This document shows positions 1 through 14,370 of a DNA stretch of 64,000 nucleotides, in pieces (position 1 is the stretch's first letter; each line of letters opens with the position of its first letter). Source of the DNA: Alnus glutinosa (taxonomy: Eukaryota > Streptophyta > Magnoliopsida > Fagales > Betulaceae); the NCBI RefSeq assembly GCF_958979055.1, contig NC_084899.1, forward strand, positions 1,128,501-1,192,500, in the 5' to 3' direction. The notes beneath the pieces were generated by a model, which had not been told where the DNA came from, did not search any database, and saw only the letters and a list, made by a program, of their open reading frames with translations. The translations under genes and the position numbers were made by a program.

Positions 1-54
1 ATTTCTCTTGCCTGCAAAGCAGCTTGTTCTTCTAGCAAGTTGCAGACACCACTT

Positions 55-642
55 ATAAACTAACGTGACAGTCAACGTGGGATTGCCACGCCAGCCACAA
101 TCAAATTCAATCGTTTAATGATTGGTGTGATAAGTCTATTAATATAAGAGTTAACGTGGTACTGCCACATCAGTCACGACTGATGTGGAAAGTGTCATGT
201 GAACATACAAACTAATATGAGAGTTCACGTGGTATTGTCACATTAGACACGGACAAATTTAATTGTTTAATAGCTAACATGATGAGTACCAATAGACTGC
301 CACATTAGTTTGTTGGTGATTAATTTGTAATAAACACATTGTAAGGGCTTGGAGCACTAGCAGTAGTTTCTCTTAAATTTTTCTTAAATTTAGGGCAACT
401 AAACTATTTTTTTTTTACTTATATATTCAAATAAACTCCATAATAGTTTATCTATCATTTTTTTTATACCATTTAAGTATTCATTCAAATAAATGTTAGA
501 GCAAAGAGAATAAAGAAAAAAATATTTTTATATTAAAATAACGTTAAAGAAAACGTTTTTACTTCCCTAAATTTATGGTAGCACTCGTGATTCGCTTGGT
601 GTTACATTGGTTTGGGAACATCAAAATAATCAGTTGGAAGTC

Positions 643-673
<31 letters not shown>

Positions 674-830
674 CTATAAGTTTTTATTACATTTATGAAA
701 TGTAATGCGTTTTAAGAAAGCTATTCTTAGTGCTTTTAGAAACTAGAATGAGATTCCATGTGGTATTGCCACATCAGTCATCAATAAATTGAATTGCTTA
801 ATGATTAACATGGCAAGTATTACAGAAACT
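55..830. repeat. Degenerate repeat built on an acgtggtattgccaca motif
   Basis: Variants of the motif acgtggtattgccacatcag recur near 75, 155, 220 and 750, each followed by an AT-rich stretch with versions of ttcaattgtttaatgatta. The first three copies lie roughly 70-80 bases apart; the fourth stands alone after a long poly-T tract at about 644-673. The copies are diverged, so this is an old satellite-like or foldback sequence. No coding potential is seen from 1 to 1,430; short open frames here are not supported. Two ends resembling the TIR of the 38.4-kb Harbinger-like element occur near 355 and 590 but do not form a clean pair. Confidence 0.5.
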
Positions 831-1464
831 GTTACATTAATTTGTAATTAATTTAAAATAAAAATTATATTTACAGCAACAGCCCACGCCCAACATTTCT
901 CTTACCTTCGGACATAATTGACCTTCGTGGATCGTTTTTACTGTTTAGAAGGCCTTTGATGATGTCATTGGGCCGTGCGCCCCAACATTTGGGCTCTTTT
1001 TGCTTTACTCTCTCTGTATTGTCTTTCTTTTTTTTCTTTTTTGTTGATTGCACTCTCTGTATTGTCAATATGGCTTCGATGATGTCATTTTCTGTATGAG
1101 CACATGATAGCTTATCTTATGTGACATGTTTTACGGACCTACAGCCTTGTATTGTCACGTCCCATTTGAAAAGAGTTTCAAATTTTCAATTGTCGAAACA
1201 AAAAATACAAATAAAAGGCCCTCAATTGACAAGACAACTGAGTTGTGATTCGAATACACATATGGATTTCACCTGCTGGGCTTGGGCTAGGAAGCCTGAA
1301 CCCAGACTAGCCTATCAATCCATTTCGGCAAATGCAGAAAGATTGTAAGAGAGCGGGTAGCACTCAGTCTTCCTTTTATCTAAAAAGGGGACAACGCAAA
1401 GCATGTGAATAGATCTTTTTGGATAGCCCATGGTTTGGACTATGATTATTTATAATTATTAGTT

Positions 1465-1775
1465 TGAATTTGAGAGGATACGGATGGGTAATTGTGATAT
1501 ACCACTTAAGAGACCCACTTGACTAAATAAAAATTGGATTGTCCAATTACTTGTCCGGTCAGGAAAGTTCCATAAGTGGTATCTCACAGTCATCTGTCTA
1601 CAATTATTTGCCCAAATTTGAGATAATTCAGGCAGGTGATTGTAAGAGACCACTTATGAGACCTACTTGACCAAATAAAAATTAGGTTGCCTAACTACTT
1701 ATCCGGTCAGGTGGGTCCCATAAATGGTTATCACAATCATCTGCCCGAATTCTCTCAAATTCGGACAAATAATTA
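1465..1775. repeat. Two tandem copies of a foldback (MITE-like) repeat
   Basis: Two units of about 150 bases lie side by side (about 1,465-1,620 and 1,621-1,775). Each begins with a form of taccacttaagagaccyac followed by ttgac-aaataaaaatt, and ends with the approximate inverted complement (gtcagg...ccataagtggta). Each unit is therefore itself an inverted repeat. Just downstream (1,793-1,833) a shorter hairpin, atggttacacca/tggtgtaaccat, is present. No gene is seen. Confidence 0.6.
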
Positions 1776-2716
1776 TAAAGGATTCTGGTCCCCTATGGTT
1801 ACACCATTCTCCTCGATAGTGGTGTAACCATGGGCAATTTGCACGTGTAAACTTTATGTAAAAACCTAGTAAACAACCAATAGATGACTAATTTTTGTTT
1901 TTCATAGGTCTTAAAATTTAGGGTAAATATTTAATAAATTCATGAGTCAATGCATGATTGGAAATCAGTCATTCCGTGATTTATCCGTCCAATTTTTTAA
2001 CTTCTGTTAGTGCTACACTAGCCTTTTCACCACATAATCTTAAAATATTATTATTTTTTAATAATTTTATTTATTTTATTTTTTTTAAAAAAAAAAAACT
2101 TAAAAAATGAAAACGTTGGGTGGAGGGGTGGCTCGCCGCCTCCCCATGGGCCTAGGGTGGCCATGCACCACCCCTTCCGTGCAGCTCATTCGGTTTAAGG
2201 GTGCGATGGTAAGCCTTTCACTGTTTGTTAAAAATCTGTTATTTTTGGCTTGATGAAGTGGTTTTTAGTGTTTTTGTCGACGAGATTTCAAATGGGTTGT
2301 GACTGGAATGGTTGAATTCATCGTCATCGTTCCATGTAGTTGGTTTCTAGGGTTTTGAAGTTGTTTGTGCAAAATCCCAGCTGGGCTTCTTTTAGTAGTT
2401 TGATTTTAGGACTTCGAATCTGTCCAGCACTACAGTTTCCCATCGGGGTGTTTGTCAATTCCCGTCAAAATAGAGATAATTGGGCTCAAATTTTCATCTG
2501 GGTCAACTTCAAAATCATAAATTGGTTTACCTTTCCCTAGCTCTAGCATTTCGTTTGGTGGCAGTTTGGATATCCTAATGGAGGCTTGATTTCTCGAACC
2601 AAGAAGTGTTTTCAAGTCCGAACATGGGGGAGTTTCGGACCAGTTGCTCAATGTTTAGTTTATTTGATGAACTTCTCAAGAACACTCATGCTTGCACTCT
2701 AACCTACACTTGTAAT

Positions 2717-4400
2717 TAGGGGTGTGCAAAACCCGTCCCGCCCGCCCGCCCTGCAAAACACCGAATTTTCAGTTTTTTTTTTTTTTTTGACGGTTTAGGG
2801 TCCAACAATGATATACCCATGCCGAGCAGGGCGGGTTGCGGGTTTAGAGTTTTAAAAAAATCAGGTTCCCACCCTGCTTCAATGGGAACAATAATAATAA
2901 TAATAATAATAAGCTTATAACTACATTTACTAAAATCTGTGAGGACTGGAGAGAGAAAAAATCACCAGAGAGAAAACCAAAGAGCCTCCCCGTTTCAGAG
3001 CCGTTTTACCGGGGAGGGACCTCCTTCCGGCTGTTTTTTGTTTCTCTCAGTCTTTAGGACTGTAGAGTTTTGTTCCCTCCGGTTGAACCGGTGGAGGGTG
3101 TCTTGCCCCTAGCTCTTTGGGCTATGGTGGCTTTGTTTTTTCTTGTTTTTTCTTGTTTTTCTTTCTGTTTCTGGCAGGTTAACTCTTCTTAAGAAGTCTA
3201 AGGTGGAGTGAGGCCGGTTTTAGTGTCGTCAACGGCGTGTTTCTGGCCGGACTTTCTTGGTTTTCTCGGATTTTTTGAAGCTAGATCTACGCATGTCCGT
3301 CGACTTCTGGTGGACACTCGCTACCCAGCCTAAGTCCTTGCTGTGTTCCGCCCTGGTTGCCGGAAGCTGCGGTCGTGCAGGTCCTCGAAGCTCGGCGCGT
3401 GGCCCTCACGCACCAGGGCATCTTTGTTTTCTGTCTGCGCGTGTAGGCCACGCTCCGCACTTTCTGGCCGTGCTTGGCGGCGTCTGGGGTCTCCGGCGAC
3501 GGATCTTCTGCTGGGTGCGTCCGGATGCGGTGCGTGTCCTACACGTGCCGTCACTCAAGTGAAGCTGCCACCCTACTCCACTGCCGGTGACTTTTTTAGG
3601 GTTTTCTGCCTTTGTGTTGTATTTTCTCATGTTTCTATGTACAGTTTGCCTATGTGTGGCTCAAGTTTTATTAGAATTTTTTTCGTAAGGGGCTTTATTG
3701 TAATTCTAGTGAGATTTGAGATTCTGCTAGGCAGTTGTTTTTAAGCTAGATCCTTCTGGCTTAGAGTGTGAGGGATCTGTCCCTCATTTCTCATCTTGTA
3801 CGCCTTGGGCTTTTAATATCTATGGTTAGCACATGCTAATCCGTTCAAAAATAATAATAATAATAATAAGAAAAATAAAGAAAGAAAACCCTAGTCCCTG
3901 ACTCCCTAAGTCCCCCACTTACCCAATTATCCAGCCCTAACACCGCACGCACACTACCCCTTTAGCCCACACTTCAGTTTTATTTCTTCTGTCTTCAAGT
4001 TCGAGCGCCGCACTTCACTGTTCTTCTCTTTGCATCTTCGCTTCTTCATCAACTTTCTTCAATCTTCACCTCTCCATCTCCTTCGGGTTTGCATTTGCAA
4101 GTATTATATGCTCTTTTTTATTTCCTGTACAATATTTGTATATTTGTATAGTTTATATTGAATATGTATCTGCATATATTGAATCTTCATTTGAAGTTGG
4201 TCTTTTGATATACTGATTGTAGCAGATTGTGTGTATACCCGCCTCGCCTCACCCCGCCCCATGAAACCCACAATCTCTGCCATGCACGAATTGCCTATTT
4301 TTTATGTGGTTTGTGGGTTGAAAATCGTCAACCCGCAAAGGTGCGGGGCGGGGCCAAAAAGAGTAGAAATCCACCTCACCCCGCCTCGTGCACACCCCTA
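2717..4400. mobile_element. hAT-like non-autonomous element
   Basis: The ends are TAGGGGTGTGCA and its exact complement TGCACACCCCTA. The flanks are cttgtaat (2,709-2,716) and cttgtaac (4,401-4,408), an 8-bp duplication with one mismatch, as expected for hAT transposition. The subterminal regions are rich in cccgcc and gcgggg, a common feature of this class. No transposase is visible. About 0.95 kb of the length is a LINE tail inserted later, so the original element was about 0.73 kb. Confidence 0.8.
2914..3870 (+). mobile_element. 5'-truncated LINE-like retroposon inside the hAT element
   Basis: A GC-richer block of about 0.93 kb looks like a plant L1-type 3' untranslated region. It ends in a caaaa-(ata)n tail near 3,846-3,870. 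Matching (ata)n-ag stretches at 2,891-2,913 and 3,851-3,870 border it and fit a target-site duplication of about 20 bp, although the simple repeat makes the exact edges uncertain. Overlapping open frames at 3.26-3.74 kb on both strands look like chance products of this GC-rich block, not genes. Confidence 0.6.
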
Positions 4401-4806
4401 CTTGTAACCCATCCGACCCTCATTTTCTTTTTTTTAACTTTTTTTTTTTTAAAAAAAATCTTTCCTTTTAAATAAAATTATTAAAAATATAATATTTTAA
4501 GGTGATGTGGCAAAAAGACTGACGTGGCACTAACAGAAGTCAAAAAATTGGATGGAAAAATTACAGAATGACTGATTTCAAATCTGCGACAAACTTAATA
4601 TGCAAAAATTGATTTTTAAACAGTGAAGGGCTGATTTCAAATCGTGCATTGATTCAGAAATTTATTAGATATTTACTCTAAAATTTATGTAAAAACCAAA
4701 AAGGCCACAACTTATGAAAATCTGAGTTTTAAAAATTTGCAAAGTGCATAAAGTGTATTTTTGTTTTTTTTTTTTTGAAAATTCGTAAAGTGTATTTTAA
4801 ATTAAG

Positions 4807-5538
4807 GGGTAAATACCTTTTGGGTATTTGTGGTTTGAAAACTTTATTTATTGGTACTTCAATTTCAATTTATTACACAGATGGTACCTGAGTTTTGAAA
4901 AAAGACGAATTTGATACATCCGTTTATTTTTTCGTTCAAAATTTAACGGACTGCCACATGTCTACTCTAAGGGGTTGACACGTGGCGCAATTTAAAAAAA
5001 ATTAAAAAATTGAAATTAAAAAAGTTTAAAAATTAAAAATAATAAAACTTTAAAAAAATAAAAACTTTAAAAAAAAAAAATTGAAAAAAAAAGAAGGGTG
5101 GCGAGGGGAGGGGGTGGTTCAGCCACCCCAAGGGCCAAAACCCTTACAATTTTTTTTTTTTAGAGGGTTTTGGCAATTGGGGATGGCTGAGGGTGGGCCG
5201 GCCACCCCTAAGTCGGCCGGTCTTGGGTAACCATGGGGTGATTTGGCCACCCCCAAGAGCCGAAACCTTCACTTTTTTTTTAATTTTTTTTTTTTAAGTT
5301 TTTTTTTTATTTATTAATTTTTAAATATCATTATTTTCTATTTTTTATTTTTTTTAGATTGTGTCACGTGTCAGCACCTTATAGTAGACATGTGACAGTC
5401 TATTAAATTTTGGACGGAAAAATAGACGGAGGTAGTAAATTCGTCTTTTTTCAAAATTTAGGTATTATTTATAAAACAAATTGAAACTGAGTTATAAAAA
5501 AAAAAAAAAATTTCAAATCACGTGTACCAAAAAATATA
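4807..5538. mobile_element. Mutator-like TIR element of the GGGTTAAATAC type
   Basis: The left arm starts GGGTAAATACC and runs for about 170 bases through tttgaaaactttatttattg, a tggtacctgagttttgaaaa stretch and ttaacggactgccacatgtc. The right arm (about 5,380-5,538) is its diverged complement but lacks the extreme end, so no target duplication can be read. The core at 5,097-5,270 is GC-rich, with gggtggttcagccacccc and gggtgggccggccaccc, between long A and T runs. Related elements lie at 34,892 and 46,252. Confidence 0.6.
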
Positions 5539-5542
5539 ATGA

Positions 5543-6162
5543 TGTGTTTGGCAACCGAGTGGAATAATTATTCCACTCGGATTTTTTCTAAAACCCGCCC
5601 ACCCGCCCGAATACCCGAATTTGACCCGAATTTTGTTTGAATTTTAAGCTGACGATTTGAGTATTGGTTGGGCCCCACGTGCAGGACAAATTGTCTCCCA
5701 AAAAGCGCGTGGGTCCCACATATAAATAATAAAATAATACAAATTTAAATAAAAAAAATAAAAGAAATTAATTAAAAACACAAGGGTGGCTGCCACTTGG
5801 GGGTGGCCGCGCACAAGGGTGGCTGCCACTTGGGGGTGGCCGCGCGGCCACCCCCGACCCGGGCAGGGGTGGCCGCGCGGTCACCCCCGAACAGCGGGGG
5901 TGGCCGCGCGGCCTCCCCCGACCCTTGGGGTGGCTGCCAACCGGCAGCCACCCCTGCATCATTTTTTTTTTAATTTTAATTTTATTTTTTTTAAAAAAAA
6001 TTATTTATTTATTTTTTAATTAAATAATCAATATATAATAAATTATTATTTTACACAACTTTTCAAAATACCAATCATTATACACAACTTTTTAAACTTC
6101 CAATCATTTTTTACCATTAAAATATAATATTTTTCAATCTCAAAATTCAACATCCAAACACA
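5543..6162. mobile_element. TIR element with a very GC-rich core
   Basis: The left end tgtgtttggcaac and the right end catccaaacaca form short inverted termini (TGTGTTTGG/CCAAACACA), common in plant hAT-type MITEs, but no 8-bp duplication is readable. Just inside the left end is the perfect palindrome cgagtggaataattattcca-ctcg. The core (5,779-5,957) is almost pure G+C. A unit of about 33 bp beginning acaagggtggctgcc occurs twice (from about 5,779 and 5,812), followed by three ggggtggccgcgcgg hairpin motifs. The flanks of the core are AT-rich. Confidence 0.5.
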
Positions 6163-6376
6163 ATTCTTTACCTCGATATTTGTAAATAGAATTAGAATTG
6201 AATTCTAATTCTCAAAATAGAATTAAATCAAACTCGACTTTTTCTTTTCAAAAAAAAAAAAAAAACTGGACTTTTTAGTCCTTTCCCCGTTTCTCCCTAT
6301 GAATAGGTGAAAATAAAATAAAAAAGGTCACTACTTACCCTAATAATAAACTAAACCGATCCCATCCGTTCAAACA

Positions 6377-6385
6377 AAACCCTAA
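6377..6385 (+). promoter_or_regulatory. telo-box in the RPS3 promoter
   Basis: AAACCCTAA lies about 150 bases upstream of the RPS3 start codon, and an inverted half (tagggttta) lies at about 6,460-6,468. Telo-boxes are characteristic of plant ribosomal-protein and translation-factor promoters. The position fits, but function is inferred. Confidence 0.5.
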
Positions 6386-6530
6386 TTTCACATCCACCGT
6401 CCGATCGGTTCCCTCCCTGTCTTATAATCCCCTCTCTCAACCTGAAGCCCTAGCGTGACTAGGGTTTACAAATTGCAGAGCTACCTGCCGCCTTGCTCTC
6501 AGATCTCGCCCACGCATCAGATCCCCGAAT

Positions 6531-9035
<2,505 letters not shown>

Positions 9036-11192
9036 TTGCTGTCCTGAATTATTAGAGCCATCCGTGTTATACTTTATTGTCCTGCATATCTAAATTCTGT
9101 GGAGTTTTTTTAATTGCCAATTTTGGTTTCTAAGGACTTGTGATGGGTTGTTTGATATCTTCTTTTAGGATGTTACCCTAATTTTGCTATATCTTAAGTC
9201 ACTATTTTTGTTTAATAATCCTTGCATTTATTTAATTGTTTTTTTCATCATTTTCTTATTTTATTGTTCTTGACAACCATTTTTTCTTTAATTTCGTGGC
9301 AATGAACTGGTAGATGGCCACTTCGTATTGAAAAATCCTGCACCAGTTAATTGTTGGAAATTTGGTGGCTGCTTTCAGGACCTAATGTTGTTTTGAGTGT
9401 TACTAGTTTATCGAAAATGATTTGTGGGGGACGTTTTTCCGTCCCCCATGAATCACTGTTCCTAGTTTATTATGACTGGTTTAATTTCAAAGACTGGATT
9501 TTCTGAGTTGCTCTTTTGGGTTGGGTGTTTCAAGTGCTCGATGTTCATGCCCTGAGAGATTTTTATTTTCGTCCAAGCAAACGAAAGCGAAATGTATTCC
9601 CTATTAGCTGTTTGAATTGTGTGTACAATTAGCTCGAATTACATGTGATTAGAATAATTCTCAAAAATGTGTTGGAAGAAAACAAGAATAATTCCCAACG
9701 TAGGGTTTGTTTGTTTAGCTCATAAGGCGTAAAGTATTTTTGGATCAAATAAATTATTATAAATACTACGCTTGTGCCGTCCTTAACCTGCATTTATCTC
9801 AAACTGCTTCCAATAACAATGGCTGATTGGAAAAATTTACTTGACAACATATTTTTAGGAAGATTAATGCTAGATTTACTATGCTTGTTTTAAAAAATAG
9901 AGTGCTGATTAAACAGTATTACATCAGTAAAAGTATGATAAAAATGAGATAAGAGGGCGGTGAAAATTTGAATCTTAACATATAAGATGTGTTAGGTATG
10001 GTTTTCTTAAAAATTGATGTTACCGATGTCTCTTCCAACAAAAACTTTTAAGTACATCTACGGTTTTTTTTTTGAAGTGGTGCTTAAGGGATGAATGTGT
10101 TGTTGGGCAACGAAATCACCTTTGTGAACCCTTTTGTTAGAGAGAAGTGACTGTTGTAGCTTGGTAATATGATTTTCTTTGTAACCAAATGTTTTTGTCG
10201 AAGGGGACATTTTGTTACTATTGGTAAATTCTGCTTTAACATTTAAACAATTAGTTTTCGTGATTCATAATTATGAAAAAGTATTACTTTTCAATGAGAT
10301 GAGTTTCTTTTTCTTTTTGAGTAGTGCTACTTTTTATATTCATTTTACACACGTTGATGTGACATGCTCTACGAGGTTTCTTTTTTTTTTTTTTTAAAAA
10401 AAATTTCTCAAGTGACTCACATGGAAAGGCACTTAAAACATGCAATATCAGCTAGTGCATAATGAGTGTGATAAATGAGTGAAAAAAGTTGTATGTAATT
10501 CGTTAAAAGAAATTTGTTAAACACGCCACATGACACATCATCTCTCTAAAAAAGAAAAAGAAAAAAAGTAATGACAAACTGTTGAAGGTAATTTTAGGGC
10601 TGAAAAAGTGGGTGGTTAATAATCATCGCAACCGCCTTTTCAGCCCTAGGTAGTTTGTTTACTTTATCAATATCATTATGACTTATGAGTAACGCTAGTG
10701 ATTCATTCTAAATTTAATAGTAATTTTAAAAGTCAAATCAATTTTAAAAGAATAAAAAGATAGTCTATAACATTACTTATATAAAACAACTAAATAATTA
10801 ATTATTTGTAAACTTTTAGTATATTAAATTAGATTTGGCTTGGGTCCCAATTCAATTGAAATTGGGACGTATGTTGAACAATAGATACTACGGGTTTAAA
10901 TCCCAACCGCCGAATTTCAACTAGCCACAACGTAAGATGTAAAAGATGAAAATGCACTATATAACGAAATTCTTTTATTTCCTTCAAAAAAATCAGATCT
11001 CTGGCCCCACCGAGTCAGTTATTTTCCTTCTCCAATCCCCCGCCACCATCACTCTCCAAAACATCAAATTTCTAATCTCTCTGCCTCTCAATTTCCATTT
11101 CTAGGGTTTCAGTGTCACCACCTCTCCGGCTGTCGCAGCGGGTAGGGTTTTCCTGTCTCTCTCTCGCTCTCTTCGATCGGAGGTCGAGAGCC
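9036..11192. other. RPS3-RPA1A intergenic region: 3' UTR, hairpins, MITE remnants
   Basis: After the RPS3 stop there is T-rich 3' UTR-like sequence. A strong hairpin sits at 9,418-9,455. Near 10,310-10,540 there is a diverged MITE whose left end (gtgctactttttatattcat) resembles the element at 49,027. At 10,597-10,650 a short foldback agggctgaaaaagtgggtgg ... aaccgccttttcagccct is visible. The last 150 bases are a pyrimidine-rich leader containing ctagggtttc and tagggttttc, likely the RPA1A promoter and 5' UTR. No open frame here looks coding. Confidence 0.5.
9418..9455. other. Strong short hairpin downstream of RPS3
   Basis: The stem GTGGGGGACG / CGTCCCCCAT encloses a T-rich loop, and the arms are further flanked by tgatt / aatca. 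It lies about 380 bases past the RPS3 stop codon. It may be a tiny foldback element or an RNA 3'-end structure; the sequence alone cannot say which. Confidence 0.5.
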
Positions 11193-12667
11193 ATGGCAGT
11201 GAACCTGACGCCGAACGCAATTGCGGCGATAGAGTCCGGCGACGTGAACGCGAAGCCGCTAGTGCAGGTGCTGGACATCAAGCTGATCGGGAGCACGCAG
11301 GAGCGGTACCGGTTGCTCCTCTCCGACGCCGTTTCGACTCAGCACGCCATGCTGGCGACTCAGCTCAACGACCGGGTCAAGTCCGGCCGGGTCCGGAAAG
11401 GCTCCGTCGTCCAGTTGGTCGAGTACATTTGCAGCCCCGTCCAGAACCGCAAGTGAGCTCGCTTCATCAATCTTTAATGTTGGTTGATTGATTGATTGTC
11501 GACTTGATTTCGATCATTATTGCTATAACGATGAGGTTGTTTTGATGATCGAACGGTACTGTTTTCGTTTGCTTTGCTGATTGATCATTGACTTAGTTGT
11601 CATCCTTATCGCTATGAGATTGGCTGTCTGTCTACGTGCTAGAAAAAGTAGTTATCTGTGCTCTGATTTTTTTTTTTTTGGATGAACTAAACCATTTTAT
11701 AACCAAGCACTTCAATTACAATTCACTCCAGTCAAAACTGGACACTCTCCCAACAACAGGGAACAACACAAACATTACACGGGAAACCACAACCTACAAT
11801 AGAAAACACAGCCGACTAAAAGCAGAGAACAGCAAATCACATGATTACAACTTCCAAATCTGTGCTCTGATTTTTCGTCGATGCGAGTTTGAGCTGGTGA
11901 AATATACTTATGAAAGGCTCTGACTCCTCTGAGAAGTTCAATTTAAAATTTTTGAAGCTCTACTATATTCAGGATTTAAAAGAAAAATATTTCATTTTGG
12001 AAGAACTTATTTGCTTTCGAAAGCAAAAGTTTGGCTTGGCATTTTACTGAAAGAAGTGAGTAGTTCGAATTTAAGATCAAAAGGAGAATTCTAAGTTGAG
12101 ATGCAGAATATTGTTATTTGTTGGGCTTGTGTGGCTATGGGTTGTGAATTAGATTTTGAGAATTAACTAGAAGTTGTTGGCATTTGAGGAAGTTATTTTC
12201 GAAATAAATGAAGAAAGTTTCTGAGAAGATTATTTAAGCTACCACCTTTTGTATTGGAGTCAATCACTGGTGGGCTTTCTGCAGAAAAATTGATTATAAA
12301 AAGAAAGGGATAAAACTATATATGAACAAAATTTTTGAGGACCAGTTCAATGTTTTGTTTGATTGGACTTGTTTTGCGTACTTTCTTCTCGGCGCCAGTG
12401 AATCTGGGAAGAAAAGAAATAAATTTCTCATGCTCTGAAGATATATGAAGTTGGATAATATGTCTGAAGCATAAGCCATGATAAGGTCATTTTGCATTGT
12501 AGAGGAAAAAAAGAAACTTAAATTTATGTAATTAGCAAAACCTTTTTATTTTATTTTTTATAAGTGTAATTAGCAAAACCTTTAGAACAGTCTTTAAATG
12601 ATTACTTTGTTACTCTGAAGATTCATGCCTACTTAGTTGAAGAATTCTCCCTCCCTCCCTCCCTCCA

Positions 12668-12707
<40 letters not shown>

Positions 12708-14370
12708 GCACACTTAAAAGTCTGGAGTGAATTTTGAATGGCACCATTTTTACAGGATAATTGTTGTGCTGAACATGGAAACTATAATCCCAGACTGTGA
12801 GATAATTGGGAATCCAAAGTCACTGGTTGAATCTGATTCAGCAGCTCAAAAACCATTGTTTAATGGCAATTTAGTGCAGTCAGCAAGGGTTAGCAATAAC
12901 AATTTCAGTGCCCAGAAACCAGGTCATAACGTGCAAAATTTCCCACCAACTGTTCAACCTCCATACAAACCACCGCCAAATTACAAAAATCATGGTCCAA
13001 TTTTGAAGAATGATGCACCAGCACGTATAATTCCCATTGCTGCTTTGAATCCTTATCAGGGGCGATGGGCTATCAAGGCTAGAGTTACTGCAAAAGGCGA
13101 TCTCCGTCGCTATAATAATGCCCGGGGAGATGGGAAGGTGTTCTCTTTTGACCTCCTCGACTCTGATGGTGGAGAAATACGTGTCACTTGCTTCAATGCT
13201 GTTGTTGACCGCTTCTATGATGCTATTGAGCTCGGTAAAGTTTATATGATCTCAAAGGGTAGCTTAAAACCTGCTCAGAAGAACTATAACCATCTGAAGA
13301 ATGAATGGGAGATATTTCTCGAGGCAACTTCGATGGTGGAGCTTTGCCCAGATGAAGATGGTTCTATACCAAGGCAGCAATTCTCCTTCAGGCCTATCAG
13401 TGAAATTGAGAATGCTGAAAACAATTCCATACTTGATGTTATTGGTGTTGTGATATCTGTGAATCCTTCAGTGCCCATTTTGAGAAAGAATGGGATGGAA
13501 ACTCAGAGAAGAATCCTGAATCTGAAGGATGGATCTGGCAGGAGTGTTGAGCTAACCCTCTGGGGGGAGTTCTGCAACAGGGAAGGTCAAAAGCTGGAAG
13601 AAATGATCAACTCTGGGGGTTTTCCTGTTTTAGCTGTCAAATCTGGGAAGGTTAATGACTTTAGTGGGAAATCAATAGGGACAATTTCTGCGACACAGCT
13701 CCTCATAAATCCTGATCTGCCTGAGGCTCATGGTTTGAGAAACTGGTTTGATGGAGTTGGAAAAAGTGCTTCTTCTGTATCAATTTCTAGAGAAATTATT
13801 CTAGGAGGATCTAAGAATGAGATACGTAAAACAGTGTCTCAGATCAAGGATGAGGGTTTTGGAAGATCAGATAAGCCAGATTGGGTAACAGTGAAGGCAG
13901 CCATATCTTTCATTAAGACAGATACTTTCTGTTACACAGCCTGCCCATTGATGATTGGAGATAGACAGTGTAATAAGAAAGTGACAAGGTCAGGAAATGC
14001 AAGATGGCAATGTGACAGGTGCAATCAAGAGTTTGAGGAGTGTGACTATAGATACCTTCTTCAAGCCCAAATTCAAGACCATACAGGATTGACTTGGGTG
14101 ACAGCTTTCCAGGAATCTGGGGAAGAGATCTTAGGTTGCTCGGCAAAGGAGTTGTATTCTTTGAAGTATGAAGACCAGGATGATGACAGGTTTGGAGGAA
14201 TAATCCGGAGCAGACTCTTCATCCAATATCTTTTCCGGCTTAAAATCAAAGAGGAAATGTATGGTGATGAACAAAGGGTTAAGATCACTGTAGTTAAGGT
14301 GGATAATGTGAACTATTCTTCAGAGGGCAGATACATGCTAGATCTGATTTCAAAGTTTCCTAGGCAATGA
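11193..14370 (+). CDS. RPA1A: Replication protein A 70-kDa DNA-binding subunit (RPA1A type)
   Basis: Two exons, 11193-11452 and 12756-14370, join in frame (AA|G) to give 624 residues. Domain order matches RPA70: the N-terminal RPA1N fold (about 1-100, starting MAVNLTPNAIAAIESGD); a variable linker; OB-fold DBD-A from about 178 (PIAALNPYQGRWAIKARVT); DBD-B from about 305; and DBD-C (about 460-615) containing a four-cysteine zinc ribbon at Cys483, 492, 506 and 509. RPA70 is the main single-strand DNA-binding subunit of the RPA heterotrimer in replication, repair and meiosis. The protein ends ISKFPRQ without a C-terminal zinc-knuckle extension, which fits the short A type. The start is the ATG after a tagggtttt-containing leader. 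The 1.3-kb intron carries a retroposon. Orthology to Arabidopsis RPA1A is supported by the neighbouring PsbX and VPS2.1 genes. Confidence 0.95.
11672..11857 (-). mobile_element. Short retroposon (LINE or SINE tail) in RPA1A intron 1
   Basis: The 18-bp sequence atctgtgctctgattttt is present exactly on both sides (11,654-11,671 and 11,858-11,875). Directly after the left copy is a T run, which is the poly-A tail of an insert in minus orientation. The insert is about 186 bp. The perfect duplication marks retroposition, probably recent. The body is too short to tell a 5'-truncated LINE from a SINE, and no tRNA-like boxes stand out. Confidence 0.8.
12673..12702 (+). repeat. (CT)n microsatellite near the RPA1A intron end
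   Basis: A ctccct-rich stretch runs into a (ct)n tract about 55 bases before the exon-2 acceptor. It may act as an extended polypyrimidine tract. Confidence 0.7.

Larger units (their letters stand above)
1921..4678. mobile_element. Mutator-like TIR element with later insertions inside it
   Basis: The ends are inverted repeats (left GGGTAAATATTTAATAAATT, right AATTTATTAGATATTTACTC). The similarity continues inward over about 150 bases (catgattggaaatcagtcat on the left against the matching complement near 4,560-4,660). The 9-bp sequence TAAAATTTA flanks both ends (1,912-1,920 and 4,679-4,687). A 9-bp target duplication is typical of Mutator-like elements. Near 2,120-2,200 there is a GC-rich block (gggtggaggggtggc...ccaccccttcc). 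Bases 2,200-2,700 look less repetitive and could be captured host DNA, but I recognise no gene. A hAT-like element sits inside at 2,717-4,400; without it this element would be about 1.07 kb and non-autonomous. Confidence 0.75.

Noticed and set aside
352-600. Second Harbinger-like element (gagcactagcagtagt ... gcactcgtg)
   Set aside because: The ends resemble the 38.4-kb TIR but pair poorly, and no TTA duplication is present.
3257-3744. Overlapping GC-rich open frames on both strands
   Set aside because: They fall in the 3' untranslated part of a truncated LINE; no conserved protein motif, and frames on both strands are equally open.
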